From positions 1-64,000 of the forward strand of contig CANMXU010000025.1 of NCBI GenBank assembly GCA_947501935.1: a stretch of DNA of 64,000 nt, given 5' to 3'. Under the pieces are notes generated by a model. The model was given only the letters and a program-made list of their open reading frames with translations, did not search any database and had not been told where the DNA came from. This stretch comes from an uncultured Alteromonadaceae bacterium (GTDB taxonomy: Bacteria; Pseudomonadota; Gammaproteobacteria; Enterobacterales; Alteromonadaceae). Position numbers and translations under genes: made by a program. Of the stretch, positions 35,145 through 44,809 are shown in pieces (the stretch's first letter is position 1; each line of letters starts with the position of its first letter).

Positions 35145-36314
35145 ATGTTAGAACTTCTTTTTCTATTATTACCTATCGCTATGGGTTATGGCTGGTTTAT
35201 GGGCCGTAATAGTATCAAACAAAATACCCATTCTGAGAAGCAAGACCTGTCAATTAAATACTCTACGGGTTTGAATTATTTATTTTCAAACCAACAAGAT
35301 AAAGCTATTGATTATTTAATTGAAGCACTAAAAGTTGAAGATGATACCGTAGAAGCACATTTTGCCCTAGCAAACCTGTTTAGAAAAAGAGGGGAGTTAG
35401 ACCGCGCATTAAAAGTACATGAACATTTAGTACGTCAAAAGCATTTACGCAGTGAAGAAAAACAACAGGCTTTGTTTGAACTTGGCAAAGACTTTTTAAG
35501 CGCAGGCTTATTTGACCGCGCTGAATCTATGTTTTTAAAGTTATTAAAATCAAAACAATTCGGCTTAAAATCGCTAAGCTATTTAATGCAAATATATCAG
35601 TCGACAAAAGACTGGGACCAAGGCGTTGCATTAAAAAAAGCCATTATTAAAACACGCGATAAAAAGTTAATGCATACCTTAGCTAACTTTTATTGTGAAT
35701 TGGCCACAAGTGCCTTTGAAAATGAACAATTTATTGAAGTATTAGAGCTGTTAGAAAATGCTTTAGTACAAGATCCTAATTCATGCCGAGCCAATTGGTT
35801 GATGGCAAGAATTTATGAGCACCACGAGCAGTACGAGCAGGCTTGTCGTTGTTACCAAGATATTTACCACCAAGACAGTGAATTTTTTCCTGATGTTATT
35901 GAAAAAATGCAACTGTGTTATACAAAGCTTGATGCCCAAGATACCTTTTATAAGTTTATTCGAAAAGTCTACGAAGAAACGGCTAGCACCAGTACCTTAA
36001 TTTGCTATGTTAATCATTTAGAAAGTAAGCACGGTACAAAGAAAGCGACTGATTTTATTTTGTCGGCGTTGAAGCGCAGACCCACCATTCGGGGCTTTAA
36101 GCATTTTGTTAAAATGCAAATGAGTCAATCAGAGCAGCAAACAACGAGTGAACACCTTGATGTGATTAAAGAGCTGATTTCAGCTTATATCAATGTTAAG
36201 CACCGTTATAGCTGCCGTACGTGTGGATTTAACAGTAGTACCCATTATTGGTCTTGCCCGTCATGTCATGATTGGGAGCAACTTAAACCTGTACGAGGCC
36301 TAGAAGGCGAATAA
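35145..36314 (+). CDS. lapB: LPS assembly regulator LapB (YciM)
   Basis: LapB (389 residues) is an inner-membrane-anchored protein with a short N-terminal TM (LELLFLLLPIAMGYGWFMG), then TPR repeats over about 35-330, and a C-terminal rubredoxin-like metal knuckle with Cys357, Cys360, Cys371 and Cys374 (CRTCGFNSSTHYWSCPSC). Homologues steer FtsH-mediated turnover of LpxC and so set LPS output. Length equals E. coli LapB (389). It lies 34 bases after lapA. Confidence 0.95.
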   Translation: MLELLFLLLPIAMGYGWFMGRNSIKQNTHSEKQDLSIKYSTGLNYLFSNQQDKAIDYLIEALKVEDDTVEAHFALANLFRKRGELDRALKVHEHLVRQKHLRSEEKQQALFELGKDFLSAGLFDRAESMFLKLLKSKQFGLKSLSYLMQIYQSTKDWDQGVALKKAIIKTRDKKLMHTLANFYCELATSAFENEQFIEVLELLENALVQDPNSCRANWLMARIYEHHEQYEQACRCYQDIYHQDSEFFPDVIEKMQLCYTKLDAQDTFYKFIRKVYEETASTSTLICYVNHLESKHGTKKATDFILSALKRRPTIRGFKHFVKMQMSQSEQQTTSEHLDVIKELISAYINVKHRYSCRTCGFNSSTHYWSCPSCHDWEQLKPVRGLEGE

Positions 36315-36444
36315 TAACTAGCAGCTTTGTTCTTTTCATTAATATTTTTGTCGAAAGTACTCACTGACACTTGTTAGCTCCGTGCTATCTCCTCAATCTA
36401 AATGAAAATACCTGCGCTGCTAGCCATTATTAAAGTAAGCTTGA

Positions 36445-36480
36445 AAAGAATTAAAGAATTAAAGAATTAAAGAATTAAAG
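36445..36480 (+). repeat. AAAGAATT octamer tandem repeat before pyrF
   Basis: Four perfect head-to-tail copies of AAAGAATT span 36445-36476, with a half copy running into the pyrF ribosome binding site (AAAGGA at 36477-36482). Such short tandem repeats can change copy number by slippage. Here a change would alter the leader just upstream of the Shine-Dalgarno, not the reading frame. Confidence 0.9.
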
Positions 36481-36490
36481 GAAAATATAC

Positions 36491-37186
36491 GTGAAAGATG
36501 CCAAAGTAGTTGTTGCTTTAGATTTTGATAACCAAGCAGACGCACTAGCGTTTGTTGATAAAATACAGCCAAGTGACTGTCGTTTAAAAGTAGGCAAAGA
36601 AATGTTTACTTACTTCGGGCCCGATTTTGTTCGTGAATTAGTAAAGCGCGGTTTTGATGTCTTTTTAGACCTTAAATTTCATGATATTCCTAATACCGTA
36701 GCAAAAGCAGTAACAGCTGCAGCTGAACTTGGTGTTTGGATGGTTAACGTACATGCTTCAGGTGGCTTAAAAATGATGGCAAAAGCTAAGGAAGCACTTG
36801 TACCATATGGCGAAAAAGCGCCGTTATTAATTGCTGTAACGGTATTGACCAGTATGGAAGAGAGTGACTTAATCGGTTTGGGCATTAGTAAATCACCAGC
36901 AGAGCAGGTTAAACATTTAGCAACTCTAACCAAACAAGCTGGGCTAGATGGTGTTGTTTGTTCAGCTCAAGAAGCACAAATGTTAAAAACTGAATTAGGT
37001 CAAGACTTTAAGCTGGTTACCCCTGGTATTCGCCCAGCAGGTAGCAGCGTTGACGACCAAAAGCGTATTATGACGCCTGAACAAGCCGTAAATATTGGTG
37101 TCGATTATTTGGTGATCGGGCGTCCAATTACCAAATCGTCAGATCCGCACTTAGTTTTACAACAAATTAATCAATCGTTAACTTAG
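36491..37186 (+). CDS. pyrF: Orotidine 5'-phosphate decarboxylase PyrF
   Basis: PyrF (231 residues) decarboxylates OMP to UMP, the last step of pyrimidine synthesis. The catalytic Asp/Lys motif is DLKFHDIPNT; the phosphate-binding end motif is VIGRPIT. The start is GTG 36491, with AAAGGA eight bases upstream. lapA-lapB-pyrF is the E. coli order. The octamer repeat noted separately abuts its ribosome binding site. Confidence 0.97.
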   Translation: MKDAKVVVALDFDNQADALAFVDKIQPSDCRLKVGKEMFTYFGPDFVRELVKRGFDVFLDLKFHDIPNTVAKAVTAAAELGVWMVNVHASGGLKMMAKAKEALVPYGEKAPLLIAVTVLTSMEESDLIGLGISKSPAEQVKHLATLTKQAGLDGVVCSAQEAQMLKTELGQDFKLVTPGIRPAGSSVDDQKRIMTPEQAVNIGVDYLVIGRPITKSSDPHLVLQQINQSLT

Positions 37187-37324
37187 TTGTAGCGTATATA
37201 TTTAAAACGCTTTTAATTTATATCAAAGATAATCTTGTTGACTCTTGTTGTCGATAACATGATGTGTTTGAATATTACTTCTTTTTTACATCTTGCTGTT
37301 ATTACAATATAGGGATCTAGCTAA

Positions 37325-37804
37325 GTGGTTGATCAAGTAGAATTAAGTAAAGTTAAGTCGGTTCTTTTTGTCTGCATGGGCAATATATGCCGCTCTCCTA
37401 GTGCTGAAGCTGTTTTTCGTCATAAGGCTAAAGAGCAGGGTTTACAACTTAATATTGACTCAGCAGGTACAATTGGTTCACATGCTAAAGAAAAACCTGA
37501 TCACCGAGCAATGAAAGCTGGTATGGCACGTGGCTATGCCTTTGATGGCATTAAGGCGCGTAAAGTAACCGCACAAGATTTTGACGAGTTTGATCTTGTT
37601 TTAGCTATGGATAACCATAACGTAAAAGAGTTAAAAAAAGTTGCTCCCAATCACCTACATTATAAAATTGAATTGTTTTTAGATTATGCTAATAACCATG
37701 AGGACTCAGAAGTGCCTGATCCCTATTATGGTGGCGCACGCGGTTTTCAATACGTGATTGATTTAGTTGAAGATGCCAGTGATGGATTGTTAAATAAATT
37801 ATAG
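37325..37804 (+). CDS. Low-molecular-weight protein tyrosine phosphatase
   Basis: A 159-residue LMW-PTP. The P-loop is C17-MGNIC-R23-SPS, and the general acid Asp lies in DPYYGG near the C terminus. The start is GTG 37325 with AGGG about ten bases upstream. The gene stands alone. Relatives include bacterial phosphatases paired with tyrosine kinases of polysaccharide export, but no such kinase or export gene is in this window, so the substrate is unknown. Confidence 0.92.
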   Translation: MVDQVELSKVKSVLFVCMGNICRSPSAEAVFRHKAKEQGLQLNIDSAGTIGSHAKEKPDHRAMKAGMARGYAFDGIKARKVTAQDFDEFDLVLAMDNHNVKELKKVAPNHLHYKIELFLDYANNHEDSEVPDPYYGGARGFQYVIDLVEDASDGLLNKL

Positions 37805-37968
37805 CGTGGTAAAAATTTCGCTAAAAAAGCAAGCCAATTTCATGGCGATTAGCAATGTACACTGTTTGTTTAGCGATATCGTGGTCAAAGTATTATTGAG
37901 CCAAAAGCCATCTATACTATTGGCAACTCCAGCAAAGAACTTAGCGTTAGCGTATCGCGCATACTTTG

Positions 37969-38856
37969 CTAACCTTCTAAAATTCTTAATGAAATAGCTG
38001 CTGCCGAAGTGCGGTTATCAACACCTAGTTTTCGGTAAATTTGCTCCAAGTGTTTGTTCACGGTTCTTGGGCTCATGCTCAGTATTTGCGAAATTTCCCA
38101 GCTGGTTTTTCCATAAGTCACCCAATAGAGCACTTCCGATTCACGTTTCGTGACCGGTAAATGGGTTTTTAAGTCGGTGGCGGTGCGCTCGGCTTGGCAG
38201 GTTTTGATACGCAATAAATGTAGCTCATTTTGTTGCCGCTCGTATGACACTTCAATAGGCTCACTAAAACAAGTCATTGTGATGTTTTTACTGGTGTCGT
38301 TTGCCAACCATTGCTTTAGCTCTGCGGCTAAGCTGGCCCATGGAATACTATTACCTGTGGATATTTGCTCGATCATTGCATGCACATCAGGTGTTGCCCA
38401 AGAAAGGCGACCTTCAGCAGAAACACAAAATACATTGTTACCGGCATGATCTAAGGCGCTTTGAGCACTCAAAGCAAGTTTGGCGGTTTGAATATGGGTT
38501 TTAATACGTGCAATGACTTCATCTGGCGCGATAGGTTTAGTAACGTAGTCAACACCACCAGCATCAAAACCTTTTACGACATCTTCAACATCAGTTAAGC
38601 CGGTCATAAAAATGATTGGCGTATTAGGCAGTAATTGTTTGAGCTTTTTACAGGTTTCAAAGCCGTCCATTTCGGGCATTATCGCATCAAGTAAAATAAC
38701 ATCTGGTTTTATTTTATCAACAATTGCGAGTGCTTGAATGCCGTTAAGTGCCACTAAGGCGGTGTAGCCTTGTGTATTTAAAGCGACATTTAACATACCA
38801 AGCGACTCGGGGGAGTCGTCAACAACTAACACTACTTCTTGCATATTATTGTTCAT
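37969..38856 (-). CDS. LuxR-family response regulator of the urea locus
   Basis: A 295-residue regulator with an N-terminal receiver (phosphoacceptor Asp57, VILLDAIMPEMDG), a middle stretch of about 80 residues with a possible PAS-like fold, and a C-terminal LuxR/NarL helix-turn-helix (TKRESEVLYWVTYGKTSWEI; MSPRTVNKHLEQIYRKLGV). Its start overlaps the end of the permease-kinase gene by 11 bases, so the two are translated together and are very likely a cognate pair. ATG 38844 is an alternative start. It probably binds the divergent region 42215-42494 to control the porin-urt-ure genes; that is inference from position. Confidence 0.9.
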   Translation of the reverse strand: MNNNMQEVVLVVDDSPESLGMLNVALNTQGYTALVALNGIQALAIVDKIKPDVILLDAIMPEMDGFETCKKLKQLLPNTPIIFMTGLTDVEDVVKGFDAGGVDYVTKPIAPDEVIARIKTHIQTAKLALSAQSALDHAGNNVFCVSAEGRLSWATPDVHAMIEQISTGNSIPWASLAAELKQWLANDTSKNITMTCFSEPIEVSYERQQNELHLLRIKTCQAERTATDLKTHLPVTKRESEVLYWVTYGKTSWEISQILSMSPRTVNKHLEQIYRKLGVDNRTSAAAISLRILEG

Positions 38857-41800
38857 TACATAACTCTTCTAGTAGTTGAATAATTGCCGGGAAATTACAT
38901 TGTTTAATGTAAAAATTGATTTGATTGGCAACCTCTTCAGGAATGGCATAATTTTCTTTAATTTCATCGAATTTTTGATGAAACCCCGAAAGGTAACCAA
39001 TTTCAGCAAATCCTATCAAGTCTTTATATTGTGCAGTGCTGCTAAGCGGTTGAAATGATGTTGGGCTAAGCTTGGGGAGTTCGTCGCTAGGCTGGCCTTG
39101 GTATTGCCAAACTAAGTTTAACAGCTCGCCAATTTTTGCTAATAATGCCGCTAAGTTAACGGGTTTGGCAATATAGTCGTTATGGTAACCTTCTGCCGCT
39201 AAGGTAAACTCATTGTCACGGGCGTTGGCAGAAACCATGATCACCGGCAAGTAAAAACATTGCTCGCGCACGCGTTTAACCATTTGCCAGCCGTCAGTTA
39301 CAGGCATTCGTACGTCTAAAATCATTAAATCTACTGGGTTATTTTCCAGTAATTGCATGCCCTGTTCAGCATCTGGGGCAAATAGCATGTTAAAGTTTAA
39401 TGGCGTGAGAAAATCAGACATTAATCGATGCTGGTATACATCATCATCGACTACTAAAATCGTTTGTTGTTCACCACAATAGCCAATAACAGGGGTGTTT
39501 TTTTGCTCAGGAGTTTGCGTGTTTTTAGAAATCTGCGGTAGCATCAGCTTTAAATGGAAAGTCGAGCCTTCACCGAGTTGGCTCGTCAAGGTAATTTCAC
39601 CACCCATTAAATACGTTAGTGAGCGAGAAATGGTTAAGCCTAGTCCGGTGCCGCTAATGGTTTGAGTTTGCGCATTGCGTATTTGCTCAAAAGGTTTGAA
39701 AATCGTTTCTTGATCTTTTTGAGAAATACCCATGCCGGTATCAATAATACTAAAATGTACCACTTCATTACGGTAAGACATTTTTAATGTGACAGAGCCT
39801 TTTTCTGTGTACTTTATCGCATTGGAAATAAGATTGATCAGAATTTGTCGAAAGCGCTGTTTATCCGTGGCAACATTGTCGGGTAAGTTAGCCGGAGGCT
39901 GGTAATAAAACGCTAGGCCTTTTTGATTGGCCTGCATTTGAAACATATCAACCAATTGTTGCAATATCGCTTTAAGATTAAATTCGTCGCGATGCAGGGT
40001 TAACCGGCCAGCTTCAATTTTTGATATTTCTAATAAACCTTCGATTAAGTCAGCTAAGTGGTCGCCATTTCTTTTAACAATACTCAGACTTTCGCGTTGA
40101 TGGCTTGGTATTTCAGGATCTTGACTGAGTAATTGCGCATAACCTAACAATACATTAAGCGGGGTACGCAGTTCATGGCTTAAGCCAGCAAGGTAGCGAC
40201 TTTTGGCATGGTTCGCCGATTCAGCAATATCTTTTGCATTTTTAAGGGCTTGAGAGGTATTTTCATGAGCATCAATTTCTACGGCTAAGGCATTGGTTTG
40301 CAAGCGCAGCTCTTTTAAAGCGAGGTTGTTGCTACTGCGAGCTAAAATAAACAGCCAACTGATAATGCCGATAATAATAAACAATAAGAAAAATATTTTA
40401 ATCAAGGTTATCGCAAATACTTCTTTTACTTGTGCGTCAGCCAAAGGAACTTGCAGGTAAATAAGAAATAAAATAGCAGCGCCAATAAAGCTTAAAGCTA
40501 GTGTTATCGAAATAAACTGCATCATCGGCGTGGTCATAATGCTTAATAAATCAGTGCTTAAAAAGCGATTGAAAAAATGATGTGATTGTTTCGATAGGGT
40601 GGCTTCAGTACGGCATTTGTCACCACAGCGCACATCTAACGAGCAACATAGTGAACATATTGGATTTTTATAAGCAGGGCAGTAACTCATGTCTTCTTGA
40701 TCAAAGGTATTTTCACAAATATGGCATTTTGTCGGTACATCAAAGATCTGCTTATTATTATCAACTAAGTAATATTTCCCTTTGGTTAAATAACCAATTA
40801 CAGGCACGGTGATAAACGGTAAACCACAGGCGATAAAAGAGGCGAGTGCTTTACAGGTTTCGCCATACCAGCCAAAGTGACTGGTAAAGCCAACCACACT
40901 GGCAATTAGCATCGAGCCAACGCCAACAGGATTTATATCAAATAAATGCGAGCGTTTAAATTCAATATGCTTAGGGCTAATACCGAGCGGTTTATTAATC
41001 ACTAAGTCAGCAACAACCGAGCTTAACCATGCGAGCACAATTACCGAATAAACCGATAACATGCTTTCAATGGTTTGATAAATGCCCAGCTCCATTAAGA
41101 GCAGCGCAATGCCAACGTTGAAAATCATCCAAACGACGCGGCCAGGGTGATTATGTGTAACTCGAGAGAAAAAGTTAGACCAAGCTAATGACCCCGCGTA
41201 GGCATTGGCCACATTAATTTTTAGTTGTGAAATTACCACAAAAGAACAGGCAATTAAGACACTGATTTCAGGATTGTCAAATACTAGGCTAAACGCTAGG
41301 GTATACATGTGCGCAGGGTCGTCAGCTAAAGCTAAAGGCACCCCTTGGCTTAAGGCAAAGTAGGCTAAAAAAGATCCTAAAAATAATTTTAACGCGCCAA
41401 AAAGTATCCAACCTGGGCCCGCACTAATTAATGCTAACCACCAACGCCATTGTTTTTTCTTGGGCTTTTCGGGTAAAAAACGCAAAAAATCAACTTGCTC
41501 ACCAATTTGAGCTACCAAAGAAAGCAATACCGCTGAGGCGGCGCCAAAAAATAATAGGTTAAATGATCCGCCTTGTTCGCCCGCATTACCGGTAAACGTT
41601 AGCCAATCAGCAAAATCACTATCGGGGTGGCTAAAGACAAAATACAGTGGCAGCAATTGCAAAATAAGCCAAACTGGCTGGCTCCACACCTGAAAACGAC
41701 TGATATAAGCAATGCCATGGGTAACAAGAGGTAGCACGACCAAAGCACTGATCACATAAGCAATGGATAAAGGGATGCTAAAGAGAATTTGCAATGCCAT

Positions 41801-42214
41801 CGACATGATGGCAGCTTCGAGGGCAAAGAAAATAAACGTAAACGAAGCATAAATCAGCGACGCTATGGTTGAGCCGATATAACCAAACCCGGCGCCGCGG
41901 CTGAGCAAGTCTATATCAACGCCATATTTTGCCGCATAATAACTAATAGGCAAGCCGGTACAAAAAATAATCGCCACTACCGCCAATATTGCCCATGCGG
42001 CGTTAACAAAACCAAAGTTTAAGGTGATTGCGCCACCAATTGCTTCTAATACTAAAAACGAAACAATACCTAAAGCTGTAACTGCGATTCGGTTTAAAGA
42101 CCATTGGCGCGCTCGTTTGGCGGTAAACCTCAGCGCGAAGTCTTCCATCATTTCGTTGGCAACGAGCTTATTGTAGGTTCGGCGTGTGGGAAGTATTTTT
42201 TGGCTTGATTGCAT
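38846..42214 (-). CDS. NCS1 permease-hybrid histidine kinase fusion
   Basis: A 1122-residue sensor. Residues about 35-470 form a multi-spanning transporter domain like nucleobase/cation symporter-1 (cytosine, purine, allantoin-type permeases; e.g. GAITLNFGFVNAAWAILAV). A Cys-rich knuckle at about 493-533 (CHICENTF, SYCPAYKNPICSLCCS, CGDKC) probably binds metal. Two further TM helices follow at about 560-630. The kinase has His680 (GLSHELRTPLNVLLGYAQ), an ATPase domain with DTGMGIS and GTGLGLTISRSL, and a receiver with Asp967 (LMILDVRMPVTDG). The last 90 residues are unassigned and lack an HPt motif. It is divergent from the porin-urt-ure genes, which suggests that it senses urea or a related N compound; the ligand is not shown. 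Confidence 0.88.
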   Translation of the reverse strand: MQSSQKILPTRRTYNKLVANEMMEDFALRFTAKRARQWSLNRIAVTALGIVSFLVLEAIGGAITLNFGFVNAAWAILAVVAIIFCTGLPISYYAAKYGVDIDLLSRGAGFGYIGSTIASLIYASFTFIFFALEAAIMSMALQILFSIPLSIAYVISALVVLPLVTHGIAYISRFQVWSQPVWLILQLLPLYFVFSHPDSDFADWLTFTGNAGEQGGSFNLLFFGAASAVLLSLVAQIGEQVDFLRFLPEKPKKKQWRWWLALISAGPGWILFGALKLFLGSFLAYFALSQGVPLALADDPAHMYTLAFSLVFDNPEISVLIACSFVVISQLKINVANAYAGSLAWSNFFSRVTHNHPGRVVWMIFNVGIALLLMELGIYQTIESMLSVYSVIVLAWLSSVVADLVINKPLGISPKHIEFKRSHLFDINPVGVGSMLIASVVGFTSHFGWYGETCKALASFIACGLPFITVPVIGYLTKGKYYLVDNNKQIFDVPTKCHICENTFDQEDMSYCPAYKNPICSLCCSLDVRCGDKCRTEATLSKQSHHFFNRFLSTDLLSIMTTPMMQFISITLALSFIGAAILFLIYLQVPLADAQVKEVFAITLIKIFFLLFIIIGIISWLFILARSSNNLALKELRLQTNALAVEIDAHENTSQALKNAKDIAESANHAKSRYLAGLSHELRTPLNVLLGYAQLLSQDPEIPSHQRESLSIVKRNGDHLADLIEGLLEISKIEAGRLTLHRDEFNLKAILQQLVDMFQMQANQKGLAFYYQPPANLPDNVATDKQRFRQILINLISNAIKYTEKGSVTLKMSYRNEVVHFSIIDTGMGISQKDQETIFKPFEQIRNAQTQTISGTGLGLTISRSLTYLMGGEITLTSQLGEGSTFHLKLMLPQISKNTQTPEQKNTPVIGYCGEQQTILVVDDDVYQHRLMSDFLTPLNFNMLFAPDAEQGMQLLENNPVDLMILDVRMPVTDGWQMVKRVREQCFYLPVIMVSANARDNEFTLAAEGYHNDYIAKPVNLAALLAKIGELLNLVWQYQGQPSDELPKLSPTSFQPLSSTAQYKDLIGFAEIGYLSGFHQKFDEIKENYAIPEEVANQINFYIKQCNFPAIIQLLEELCNEQ

Positions 42215-42494
42215 TTAATTCTTATTGATTAGATATTTACTGCATGATCCCTTCGCTTTTTATGAGAGATATTCAAGCAAAAACAACATCATAAAACACT
42301 CTTCTATGCATCATATAATAAATGCCAGCAATATTATATGCGTAATTTTACGTAGGCCTTTTCGCGCTTTTGCGCATATTCACACTTCCATAAAACATCG
42401 ATACTAGAGTCAGTTCAAATAAGGCTTGTGTTAATAGTCATCAACTTAAAAAGATGTCAAAGACACGTAACTAAACACTTTTATAGGAATGCGC
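42215..42494. promoter_or_regulatory. Divergent control region between permease-kinase and porin-urt genes
   Basis: About 280 bases separate the two divergent units and must contain both promoters and, by inference, sites for the LuxR-type regulator. I see no clear sigma70 pair. AGGA at 42485-42488 is the porin ribosome binding site. Confidence 0.5.
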
Positions 42495-43436
42495 ATGAAA
42501 ACACTCTTTACAAAATTAACCCCTGTAGCCGCTACAGTGCTACTTTCATTAGCTGCAGTAACATCGGCACACGCTGATGAAGCCAAAGACAAGCTAAGTA
42601 TCTCTGGCTTTATCGATATGTCATACCTTGCAGTTGATATTGACGGCGGTGAATCTTTTCACGTTTCAGGTCTTGACCAAGTTGAATTAAATGTTGGTTA
42701 TGAGTTTGACAGTAAACTTGCAGCTTTTGTTGACGTTGAATATCAAAACGAAGATGAAGGTGTCGATATTGAACAAGCCTTTATTACTTACGCAGTATCT
42801 GATCAGTTTAGCGTAAAAGCCGGTCGTTTTTTAAGTTACACCGGTTGGGAAACTGAAGAGCCTACCGGTTTATTCCAATATTCAGGTACCGGGTATGCGC
42901 CATATTTTTATGGTTACTACCAACAAGGTGTTTCAGGTTTATACAGTGGTGATGGCTTTGCTGTTGCGGTTTCGTTAGTGAATGACCTTGCTGGCCCTCA
43001 ATCGATAGACTCAGAGCATCCTGCCATTGAAACTATGGTGGCGCTAATGCCAACAGATGAAATTACCATTAAAGGCTTTTACTCAAAAGATGGCGATGTT
43101 GAATTAATCAACACCTGGGCAAGCTATTCAAAAGACGCATTAACACTCGCGGCGGAATATAACAGCGCCGAAGACAGCGTGTTTGTTGGCAGTGAAGCGA
43201 CAGGTTTCTTATTAATGGCTAACTACGCTTTTGACGACATTGGTTTAACCCTGCGTTACCACGATTGGGATATTGAAGATGCCTCGGGTGCCACATATGA
43301 AGATGCTTCTGGTATTACCATTTCACCAAGCTATACCGTTTCTGACAACCTATTAATGGTATTTGAATACCGTATGGATGAAATTAACGACGTTGATGTT
43401 ACCTCATACGCGGTTGAAGCTGTAATTACGTTTTAA
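42495..43436 (+). CDS. Outer membrane porin-like beta-barrel protein
   Basis: A 313-residue protein with a Sec signal peptide (KTLFTKLTPVAATVLLSLAA, cleavage after AHA). The mature part is rich in alternating strands (LSISGFIDMSYLAV; LNVGYEFDSKLAAFVDVEYQ; FSVKAGRF) and ends in a strand with terminal Phe (AVEAVITF), the usual outer-membrane insertion signal. I prefer ATG 42495, six bases after AGGA, over ATG 42489. Its position just before urtA suggests that it lets urea or short amides cross the outer membrane; the substrate is inferred. Confidence 0.85.
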   Translation: MKTLFTKLTPVAATVLLSLAAVTSAHADEAKDKLSISGFIDMSYLAVDIDGGESFHVSGLDQVELNVGYEFDSKLAAFVDVEYQNEDEGVDIEQAFITYAVSDQFSVKAGRFLSYTGWETEEPTGLFQYSGTGYAPYFYGYYQQGVSGLYSGDGFAVAVSLVNDLAGPQSIDSEHPAIETMVALMPTDEITIKGFYSKDGDVELINTWASYSKDALTLAAEYNSAEDSVFVGSEATGFLLMANYAFDDIGLTLRYHDWDIEDASGATYEDASGITISPSYTVSDNLLMVFEYRMDEINDVDVTSYAVEAVITF

Positions 43437-43462
43437 TCCCCCAGACTTAATAGGAATTTATT

Positions 43463-44746
43463 ATGAAACTTAAAAAAATTATTGCGGCAAGTTCAATTAT
43501 TGCAAGTAGCTTAGTTGTACAAATGGCGTATGCTGCTGACACCATCAAAGTGGGTGTTTTACATTCATTATCAGGCACTATGGCTATTTCTGAAACCACA
43601 TTAAAAGATACCGTTTTAATGATGATTGAAGAACAAAACAAAGCCGGTGGTTTACTTGGTAAACAACTAGAGCCTGTAGTGGTTGATCCTGCTTCTAACT
43701 GGCCTTTATTTGCAGAAAAAACCCGTGAGCTTTTAGCGAAAGAAAAAGTGGATGTCATCTTTGGTTGTTGGACCTCGGTATCTCGTAAGTCAGCATTACC
43801 GGTGCTTGAAGAGCTAAACGGTTTATTATTCTACCCAGTACAATACGAAGGTGAAGAATCATCTAAAAACGTATTTTACACGGGTGCTGCGCCAAACCAA
43901 CAAGCCATTCCTGCGGTTGATTATTTAATGGATGAAATCGGCGCAACACGTTGGGTTTTAGCGGGTACTGACTATGTTTACCCTCGTACGACCAATAAAA
44001 TCTTAAAGGCGTACTTAAAGTCTAAAGGCGTTAAAGACTCAGACATTATGATCAACTATACACCGTTTGGTCATTCTGATTGGCAAGGTATTGTTTCAGA
44101 CATTAAAAAGTTTGGCTCTGCTGGTAAGAAAACAGCTGTAGTTTCAACAATTAACGGTGACGCAAATATTCCTTTTTATAAAGAATTAGGTAACCAAGGT
44201 ATTTCTGCTGAAGATATTCCAGTGGTTGCGTTCTCGGTAGGTGAAGAAGAGCTTTCAGGTTTTGATACTAAACCACTTGTTGGTCATTTAGCTGCTTGGA
44301 ACTACTTCCAAAGCGTCGAATCTGAAGAAAATGAAGCCTTCATTGCAAACTGGAAAAAATACATTGGCGATGACAAACGCGTAACCAATGACCCGATGGA
44401 AGCAACCTATATTGGTTTTAAAATGTGGGCCAAAGCTGTTGAGAAAGTGGGTACAACAGAGGTTGACGCAGTTGAGCAAGCGCTTATCGGTATTGCGGTT
44501 CCTAACTTAACTGGCGGCACAGCGGTAATGAACGCTAACCATCATTTATCTAAGCCAGTACTTATTGGTGAAATTCAAGAAGACGGTCAATTTGAAGTGG
44601 TTTCAGAAACGCCAGATACCGTTATTGGTGATGCATGGTCTAATTTCTTAGACAGCTCTAAAAACCTTATTTCAGATTGGACCGCGCCGGTTTCATGCGG
44701 CAACTTCGATGTGAAAACCGCTAAGTGTTCTGGTCAAAATTTCTAA
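43463..44746 (+). CDS. urtA: Urea ABC transporter substrate-binding protein UrtA
   Basis: UrtA (427 residues) is the periplasmic receptor for urea. It has a signal peptide (KKIIAASSIIASSLVVQMA, cleavage after AYA) and a type I branched-chain-amino-acid-like binding fold (TIKVGVLHSLSGTMAISET; DVIFGCWTSVSRKSALPV; LFYPVQYEGEE), all typical of UrtA. It heads the transporter genes and is separated from urtB by 216 bases with a hairpin, which fits higher expression of the binding protein. Confidence 0.96.
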   Translation: MKLKKIIAASSIIASSLVVQMAYAADTIKVGVLHSLSGTMAISETTLKDTVLMMIEEQNKAGGLLGKQLEPVVVDPASNWPLFAEKTRELLAKEKVDVIFGCWTSVSRKSALPVLEELNGLLFYPVQYEGEESSKNVFYTGAAPNQQAIPAVDYLMDEIGATRWVLAGTDYVYPRTTNKILKAYLKSKGVKDSDIMINYTPFGHSDWQGIVSDIKKFGSAGKKTAVVSTINGDANIPFYKELGNQGISAEDIPVVAFSVGEEELSGFDTKPLVGHLAAWNYFQSVESEENEAFIANWKKYIGDDKRVTNDPMEATYIGFKMWAKAVEKVGTTEVDAVEQALIGIAVPNLTGGTAVMNANHHLSKPVLIGEIQEDGQFEVVSETPDTVIGDAWSNFLDSSKNLISDWTAPVSCGNFDVKTAKCSGQNF

Positions 44747-44787
44747 AGGTTTATTTAGAAACAAACCAACACAATAACGTTTAGTTT

Positions 44788-44809
44788 AATGGGAAGCTTG
44801 CTTCCCATT
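44788..44809 (+). promoter_or_regulatory. Perfect hairpin between urtA and urtB
   Basis: AATGGGAAGC and GCTTCCCATT form a 10-bp inverted repeat (9 bp with a four-base loop). No T run follows. It is placed 42 bases after urtA and could stabilise the urtA part of the transcript or attenuate read-through into urtB. Confidence 0.6.

Noticed and set aside
37806..37997. 63-codon ORF after the tyrosine phosphatase gene
   Set aside because: Weak start, no family likeness, and its end runs antisense into the response regulator gene.
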